Assembly: GCA_947088675.1 (NCBI GenBank)
Contig: CAMUHN010000025.1
Location: 1 to 41,488, forward strand
Origin: an uncultured Roseburia sp.
Lineage (GTDB): Bacteria > Bacillota > Clostridia > Lachnospirales > Lachnospiraceae
Length of the DNA: 41,488 nt
Direction of reading: 5' to 3'
A model generated the notes under the pieces. The model was not told where the DNA came from, did no database searches, and saw only the letters and a list, made by a program, of their open reading frames with translations. Every line of letters begins with the position of its first letter. Position 1 is the stretch's first letter. The translations under genes were made by a program, and so were the position numbers. Shown here piece by piece: positions 36,769 through 41,488 of this stretch.

Positions 36769-37851
36769 ATGGAAATGACATTGAGATGGTATGGAGCAAA
36801 GTTTGATACGGTAACGCTCAAACAGATTCGTCAGATTCCGGGAGTAACCGGAGTAATTACAACATTATATGATACGCAGCCGGGAGAAGTGTGGGCGAGG
36901 GAGTGTATCCGTGCAATGAAAGAAGAGGTGGAAGCGGCAGGACTCCGTTTATCGGGTATAGAAAGTGTCAATGTACATGATGCAATAAAAACCGGATCTT
37001 CAGATCGGGATCAATATATTGACAACTATATTCAGACTCTTGAACATCTGGGGCAGGAAGAGATTCATCTTGTCTGTTATAATTTTATGCCGGTTTTTGA
37101 CTGGACAAGAACGGAACTTGCGCGTGTGAGACCCGACGGGTCGACCGTGCTTGCTTATACGCAGGAAGCAGTGGATGCAATCAATCCGGAAAAAATGTTT
37201 GAATCTATTGCCGGTGATATGAACGGAACCGTTATGCCTGGCTGGGAGCCGGAGCGTATGGCTCATGTAAAAGAGTTATTTGAGATGTACCGTGAGATAG
37301 ACGACGAAAAATTATTTGAAAATCTAAAATATTTTCTGGAACGTATTATGCCGGTTTGCGATCAATATAATATCAATATGGCCATTCATCCGGATGATCC
37401 GGCATGGAGCGTATTTGGGCTTCCTCGTATTATAATCAATAAAGAAAATATTTTACGTATGATGCATATGGTAGATAATCCTCATAACGGTGTGACGTTT
37501 TGTTCCGGTTCCTATGGTACAAATCTGGAAAATGATCTGCCGGATATGATTCGGTCGCTAAAAGGCAGAATACATTTTGCACATGTTCGAAATTTAAAAT
37601 TTATTACGCCGACCAATTTTGAGGAAGCAGCGCATCTTTCCTCTGACGGAACATTTGATATGTATGAGATTATGAAAGCGTTGTATGAGATTGGATTCGA
37701 AGGTCCTATCAGGCCGGATCACGGACGAATGATCTGGGATGAAGTTGCAATGCCGGGATATGGACTTTATGACAGGGCATTAGGCGCAGCTTATTTAAAC
37801 GGCTTATGGGAAGCAATTGAAAAAAGCGCAAAACAGGGGGGATTGGTATGA
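36769..37851 (+). CDS. uxuA: Mannonate dehydratase
   Basis: A 360-residue TIM-barrel enzyme converting D-mannonate to 2-keto-3-deoxygluconate in glucuronate breakdown. The start MTLRWYGAKFDTVTLKQIRQIPGVTGVITTLY is typical of UxuA. Metal-binding and active-site regions are seen at MAIHPDDPAWSVFGLPRI, VTFCSGSYGTN, IHFAHVRN and PIRPDHGRMIWDE. The length matches the Gram-positive form, shorter than E. coli's. AAGGAGGAAG precedes the ATG by about ten bases. It overlaps uxuB by four bases (ATGA). Confidence 0.94.
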   Translation: MEMTLRWYGAKFDTVTLKQIRQIPGVTGVITTLYDTQPGEVWARECIRAMKEEVEAAGLRLSGIESVNVHDAIKTGSSDRDQYIDNYIQTLEHLGQEEIHLVCYNFMPVFDWTRTELARVRPDGSTVLAYTQEAVDAINPEKMFESIAGDMNGTVMPGWEPERMAHVKELFEMYREIDDEKLFENLKYFLERIMPVCDQYNINMAIHPDDPAWSVFGLPRIIINKENILRMMHMVDNPHNGVTFCSGSYGTNLENDLPDMIRSLKGRIHFAHVRNLKFITPTNFEEAAHLSSDGTFDMYEIMKALYEIGFEGPIRPDHGRMIWDEVAMPGYGLYDRALGAAYLNGLWEAIEKSAKQGGLV

Positions 37852-39458
37852 AATTAAACAATCAGGGTTTGAAGGATAAAGCGGCATGGGAGCGTGCGGG
37901 ATATGCATTACCAGAATTTGACCGGGAAAAAGCAATAAAGGAGACGAAAGACGCTCCGTTTTGGATTCATTTTGGAGCAGGAAATCTGTTTCGTGCATAC
38001 CAGGCAAACGTGGTACAAAATTTATTAAACAAAGGAGTTTTGAACAGGGGACTGATTGTAGCGGAAGGATATGATTACGAAATTGTAGAAAAGATGAATC
38101 GTCCGCATGACGATTACAGTATTCTTGTCACATTAAAATCCGACGGTACTGTGGAAAAGACAGTGGTTGGAAGTATTTTTGAATCTTTGGCGCTCGACAC
38201 AGAAAACAGTGAAGAATTTGGACGATTGAAAGATATTTTTGCAAAAGATTCGCTTCAAATGGCCAGTTTTACGATTACAGAGAAAGGATACAGCCTTGCG
38301 AATGCAAAAGGAGAAATCCTGCCGGATATCTCCTATGATTTTGAACACGGACCAATAAAACCAAAAAGTTATATGGGAAAAGTTGCTGCGCTGTTATATG
38401 AACGCTTCTGTGCCGGAGAAAAGCCCATTGCAATGGTCAGTATGGACAACTGTTCTCACAATGGCGACAAATTATTTCATGCAATTGAATCGTTTGCATC
38501 AGAGTGGAATGAACATGGACTGGTTGAGCAGGAATTTGTCAATTATATTCACAATAAGAATAAAGTGGCGTTTCCGTGGACAATGATTGATAAGATCACG
38601 CCCCGGCCGGATGCATCCATAGAAAGCATTTTAAGGGAAGACGACGTGGAGGACGCAGAACCTGTCATTACATCAAAACACACATATGTTGCACCGTTTG
38701 TCAATGCGGAAGAGTGTGAATATCTTGTAATAGAAGATACATTTCCGAACGGCAGGCCCAAACTGGAAGAAGGCGGTGTGATGTTTGCTGACAGAGAAAC
38801 TGTTGATAAAGTGGAAAAGATGAAAGTATGCACTTGCTTAAATCCGCTTCACACAACTCTTGCAGTCTTTGGATGTATCCTTGGTTATCGCAAAATTTCC
38901 GATGAGATGAAAGATCCGCAATTAAAAAAACTTGTGGAAACAATCGGATATGTGGAAGGGCTTCCGGTTGTAGTGGACCCGGGTATTATTAATCCAAAAG
39001 AGTTTATTGATACTGTATTAAATATCAGAATACCGAATCCATTTATGCCGGATACGCCGCAGCGTATTGCAACCGATACTTCACAAAAACTGGCAATCCG
39101 TTTTGGGAGGACGATTGCTGCCTACCAGTCGTCCGATCATTTAAGAGTAGCTGATCTGAAGCTGATTCCTCTGGTTTTTGCAGGATGGCTCCGTTATTTG
39201 ATGGCATTTGATGATAATGGCAAATCATTTGATTTAAGTCCGGATCCACTGATTGATACAGTGAGGCCTTATGTGAACGGAATCAAACTTGGGGATACGG
39301 TTTCGGCAGATCAGCTTAGACCGATTTTGGAAAATAACAAAATATTTGGCGTTAATTTGTTTGAAGTCGGTATCGCAGACAAAGTAGTTTCTTATTTTAA
39401 TGAACTGATTGCGAAAAAAGGGGCAATCCGGGAAACTTTGATTAAATATGCGCAATAG
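37848..39458 (+). CDS. uxuB: Fructuronate reductase (mannitol dehydrogenase family)
   Basis: A 536-residue NAD-dependent long-chain polyol dehydrogenase. The N-terminal nucleotide-binding fold shows WIHFGAGNLFRAYQA. The catalytic signature K-x5-N-x2-H is K326, N332, H335 in MKVCTCLNPLHTT. Placed directly after uxuA with a 4-bp overlap, it most likely reduces D-fructuronate to D-mannonate (EC 1.1.1.57), supplying UxuA. The neighbour context makes this assignment stronger than the family alone, since related enzymes act on mannitol or tagaturonate. No clear terminator follows. Confidence 0.88.
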   Translation: MKLNNQGLKDKAAWERAGYALPEFDREKAIKETKDAPFWIHFGAGNLFRAYQANVVQNLLNKGVLNRGLIVAEGYDYEIVEKMNRPHDDYSILVTLKSDGTVEKTVVGSIFESLALDTENSEEFGRLKDIFAKDSLQMASFTITEKGYSLANAKGEILPDISYDFEHGPIKPKSYMGKVAALLYERFCAGEKPIAMVSMDNCSHNGDKLFHAIESFASEWNEHGLVEQEFVNYIHNKNKVAFPWTMIDKITPRPDASIESILREDDVEDAEPVITSKHTYVAPFVNAEECEYLVIEDTFPNGRPKLEEGGVMFADRETVDKVEKMKVCTCLNPLHTTLAVFGCILGYRKISDEMKDPQLKKLVETIGYVEGLPVVVDPGIINPKEFIDTVLNIRIPNPFMPDTPQRIATDTSQKLAIRFGRTIAAYQSSDHLRVADLKLIPLVFAGWLRYLMAFDDNGKSFDLSPDPLIDTVRPYVNGIKLGDTVSADQLRPILENNKIFGVNLFEVGIADKVVSYFNELIAKKGAIRETLIKYAQ

Positions 39459-39570
39459 CAGGAAAAAAAAGACTGTATCTGTTCAGGAAAAATTACAATA
39501 AGAAGCAAAATAACTTGAAAATTCCTGAAAAACCTGTTTTATTCTAAGATATAGTATGCTAAAATAAATG

Positions 39571-39661
39571 CATACCTGTAATCATAAAAGGATAGACAAC
39601 GTGCAAACGATTGCTGTAAACATTTATCCTTTTATAAACCTGGCAGGTCTGGAAAGGTATG
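39571..39661 (+). promoter_or_regulatory. Structured leader that can sequester the ribosome binding site
   Basis: CATACCT (39571-39577) pairs perfectly with AGGTATG (39655-39661), which overlaps the ribosome site GGAAAGG (39651-39657) of the gene at 39669. Inside is an 11-bp perfect stem ATAAAAGGATA (39584-39594) with TATCCTTTTAT (39625-39635). The same 5' strand (ACCTG, 39574-39578) could instead pair with CAGGT (39644-39648), an alternative fold that frees the ribosome site. A palindrome GCAAACGATTGC (39603-39614) in the inner loop also resembles a LacI-family operator. Confidence 0.5.
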
Positions 39662-39668
39662 GTCACGT

Positions 39669-41291
39669 ATGAAGAAAGAGAGCACATCAAAACAAAAAGA
39701 TAATCGAAATTTTATGGCTGCAGCAGTTTCACTGATATTAGCGGCCGCACTCTTTGCAATGGATCTGTATATTTTGCTGAACAAACCGGCAAATGTCCTT
39801 GGAATTACAGGGACGACAGCATTGATGCTGATCTGGATCTATTTTTTTGTGCGTTCTGTTTTTCAGGAAATGGAGAAAAACCGGCAGGAAACAAAAGCAT
39901 ATCTGGAAGCGCTGTTGAAATCCGAAAAGGCTTTTTTCCTGATGCAGCGTAAGTTTGAGGATGAACTGCATCAGATAGAAGAGTACTCCAAGCTGCCGTC
40001 AGAACAGATTATAACGGCACAAAAAGCAATAGCGAAACTTACCATCAACAGAATCAGAGAAAATACAGATGCGCTTTTGGACTCTAATGACCAGTTGCTG
40101 GATAAGATGGATGCATTAGAACAGCGGATTCCGGAAAACGGGAACATGTCTGGTTCTACAGAGGAAAAAACAGGTGAGTCCGCAGATGAAAGCAAAGCGC
40201 TTTCGGAAGATGTAAGAGAAAAGAAAATGGAAGAACTGGAAGCCGGACAGAGAGAGATGGCAGACGCTCTTGGTCGAATTGAGTTAATGATCAAAGAAGA
40301 GATTGCAGATGCAATTGGCAGCATCAGTCAACTGCAGAGCGGTATTCAGGATTCCATTCGACAGGAAACAAATACGATTGCAGACAGAGTATCCGCTTTG
40401 AATGCGGAAATTTCCCCGGAACTGAAATCAACAGAAAGAACAATCATACCAGCAGATACAGACAATGAAAGAAATGAGATTCTCAATACTGCTGCGGAAC
40501 CGTTGTCGAATGCGGTTGATCTGTCAGTGGATGAAGCAGTAAATGACGCTGCTGATTTGAAAGCGGAAGCCGATTCCGTAATGCCGGAAACAATGTCTGA
40601 AAATTTATCAGAAGCAGTTGTATCGGAGTCTGATCGTATAATTGCTGCAACGGATATGCAGTCGGTTGGTGAGCTGTCATCAAATAAGGAGATATCGTCA
40701 ATCGGTGACGTATTGTCTTCTGCTGATCATTCATCTGTCGGTGAGGCAGAAGAGAGTTCGTTGACAGGGGAGACAGAAAGTCTGGAAGAAATGCCGTTGA
40801 CGGGCGAGACAGAAAGTCTGGAAGAAATGCCGTTGACGGGCGAGACAGAAAGCCTGGAAGAAATACCTCTGATGGGAGAAACAGAAAGCCTGGAAGAAAT
40901 ACCTTTTGAAGAAGAACTTATTGTGGATTCAGAGGAGCCTGTTCCAGAATTTATATCGTCTGATTCCTATAAAGAATCAAAAAAGGAAGTTGATTCACTG
41001 CTTGCAAGTCTGCAGGATCTGGATTTGAATATCGGAACGGAAGAAAAGACGTCTCTGAACGATCAGATCAGTCTTTCCGAAGAGTTGTCAAGAGAAGAAC
41101 CGGCAGCAGTGAAAGAAAGTGAGGCGGCACAAAATCAGACAGTAAATGTTGACGTTTCAGCTGCTAAGCCAACCGTAAAACCTGCGGCAGCAAACCCGCA
41201 GCCTGCAGTGAAACCGAAAGCGCCGGATTTATCCAATCCGAATAAAATGATGACGCCGGATGAAATTGCAGCGTTGCTGGCAAGTATGTAG
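39669..41291 (+). CDS. Acidic, membrane-anchored coiled-coil protein with FliM/FliN-like C-terminal peptide
   Basis: A 540-residue protein not matched to a known family. Two hydrophobic segments (about 15-33 and 42-62) are separated by a short loop. Residues about 65-240 are helical and charged, with coiled-coil character. Residues about 250-500 are Ser/Glu/Asp-rich and disordered, with four 12-residue repeats of the form LTGETESLEEMP. The C terminus is NKMMTPDEIAALLASM. The last dozen residues resemble the N-terminal SQxEIDALL motif of flagellar switch proteins FliM/FliY, which binds phospho-CheY. Whether that is meaningful is unproven. It is preceded by a structured leader, and a hairpin repeat begins immediately after its stop. 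Confidence 0.7.
   Translation: MKKESTSKQKDNRNFMAAAVSLILAAALFAMDLYILLNKPANVLGITGTTALMLIWIYFFVRSVFQEMEKNRQETKAYLEALLKSEKAFFLMQRKFEDELHQIEEYSKLPSEQIITAQKAIAKLTINRIRENTDALLDSNDQLLDKMDALEQRIPENGNMSGSTEEKTGESADESKALSEDVREKKMEELEAGQREMADALGRIELMIKEEIADAIGSISQLQSGIQDSIRQETNTIADRVSALNAEISPELKSTERTIIPADTDNERNEILNTAAEPLSNAVDLSVDEAVNDAADLKAEADSVMPETMSENLSEAVVSESDRIIAATDMQSVGELSSNKEISSIGDVLSSADHSSVGEAEESSLTGETESLEEMPLTGETESLEEMPLTGETESLEEIPLMGETESLEEIPFEEELIVDSEEPVPEFISSDSYKESKKEVDSLLASLQDLDLNIGTEEKTSLNDQISLSEELSREEPAAVKESEAAQNQTVNVDVSAAKPTVKPAAANPQPAVKPKAPDLSNPNKMMTPDEIAALLASM
40761..40904 (+). repeat. Four 36-bp tandem repeats
   Basis: Four in-frame 36-bp units (40761-40796, 40797-40832, 40833-40868, 40869-40904) encode (L/M)(T/M)GETESLEE(M/I)P. 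Units 1-3 are nearly identical and unit 4 is more diverged. Copy number can change without disturbing the frame. Confidence 0.9.
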
Positions 41292-41488
41292 TGTGAGAAG
41301 AAGTTCTAAAGCTTACGCCAGAGGGCGTTTCGCTAAGAACAACTAAGTCTCACACCAGAGAATCCCCAAAAGCAGGGGATTCTCCGAACAGATATGAAAT
41401 GCAGCGAAGCTGCAACATGCAGGTAAGTGTGAAAAGAAGTTCTAAAGCTTACGCCAGAGGGCGTTTCGCTAAGAACAACTAAGTCTCA
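41291..41488 (+). repeat. Direct repeat with long hairpins, 136-nt period, running off the window
   Basis: A roughly 62-nt sequence at 41291-41355 recurs at 41427-41488 (window end) with very few differences. Each copy is an imperfect hairpin: GTGTGAGA pairs with TCTCACAC, and GTTCT..GC..ACGCC with GGCGT..GC..AGAAC. Between copies are a perfect 10-bp hairpin GAGAATCCCC/GGGGATTCTC (41358-41384) and GCAGC-GAA-GCTGC (41401-41413). It begins at the stop codon of the preceding gene and has no T-run, so it is not an ordinary terminator. Confidence 0.75.

Noticed and set aside
41291-41355. Integron attC site
   Set aside because: It is an imperfect palindrome after a gene, but the arms lack the required GTTRRRY/RYYYAAC core sites and no integrase is in view.
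41291-41488. CRISPR array
   Set aside because: Only two repeat copies are visible. The repeat is about 62 nt, longer than usual, the intervening 72 nt is itself hairpin-rich, and no cas gene is present.

Overview
The window is a replication-origin region of a low-GC Gram-positive bacterium, most likely a Lachnospiraceae member (class Clostridia, Bacillota). Support for this: the gene order rpmH-rnpA-yidD-yidC-jag-mnmE-mnmG-rsmG faces dnaA-dnaN-rlbA-recF-gyrB-gyrA; Clostridia-type families occur (DUF3881, DUF4446, CmpB-like membrane protein, two-subunit fumarase); and base composition and codon use are AT-rich. The family-level placement is inference.

Layout. Left arm (79-12702), mostly minus strand: tRNA-Ser(GCU); a CmpB-like/fumarase operon; a plus-strand soluble PocR-type chemoreceptor-like protein; then gyrA, gyrB, recF, rlbA, dnaN and dnaA, all reading away from the origin. 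The origin looks bipartite, with DnaA boxes both upstream of dnaA (about 12803-12981) and between dnaA and dnaN (about 11228-11307). Right arm (13106 onward), mostly plus strand: rpmH, rnpA, yidD, yidC, jag, mnmE, mnmG and rsmG. An accessory block then separates rsmG from parA (20332-about 31000). It holds a minus-strand alpha/beta-hydrolase-like protein with a degenerate catalytic motif, a giant repeat-rich surface protein split by a one-base frameshift, its adjacent class B sortase, a second alpha/beta hydrolase with a decayed partial copy beside it, three perfect parS centromere sites, and a cytoplasmic DegS/DegU-like two-component pair. After parA-parB come DUF4446, an HD-GYP protein, DUF3881, tRNA-Arg(CCU), an FlxA-like coiled-coil protein, the hexuronate genes uxuA-uxuB and a long acidic membrane-anchored protein.

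How it works together: DnaA, DnaN, gyrase and RecF start and maintain replication at the origin between dnaA and rpmH. ParA/ParB act on the parS sites about 15-16 kb to the right. RnpA, YidD, YidC, Jag, MnmE, MnmG and RsmG serve RNA processing, membrane insertion and tRNA/rRNA modification. The surface protein and sortase are probably an enzyme-substrate pair.

The unusual material is mostly non-coding. There are two copies of a structured intergenic repeat (15963-16059 and 35526-35745); the second carries an extra 131-nt GC-rich, hairpin-rich RNA-like insert. A leader before the last gene can hide its own ribosome binding site (39571-39661). A repeat with long hairpins and a 136-nt period runs off the right edge (41291-41488). 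No complete insertion sequence, rRNA gene or CRISPR array is visible.
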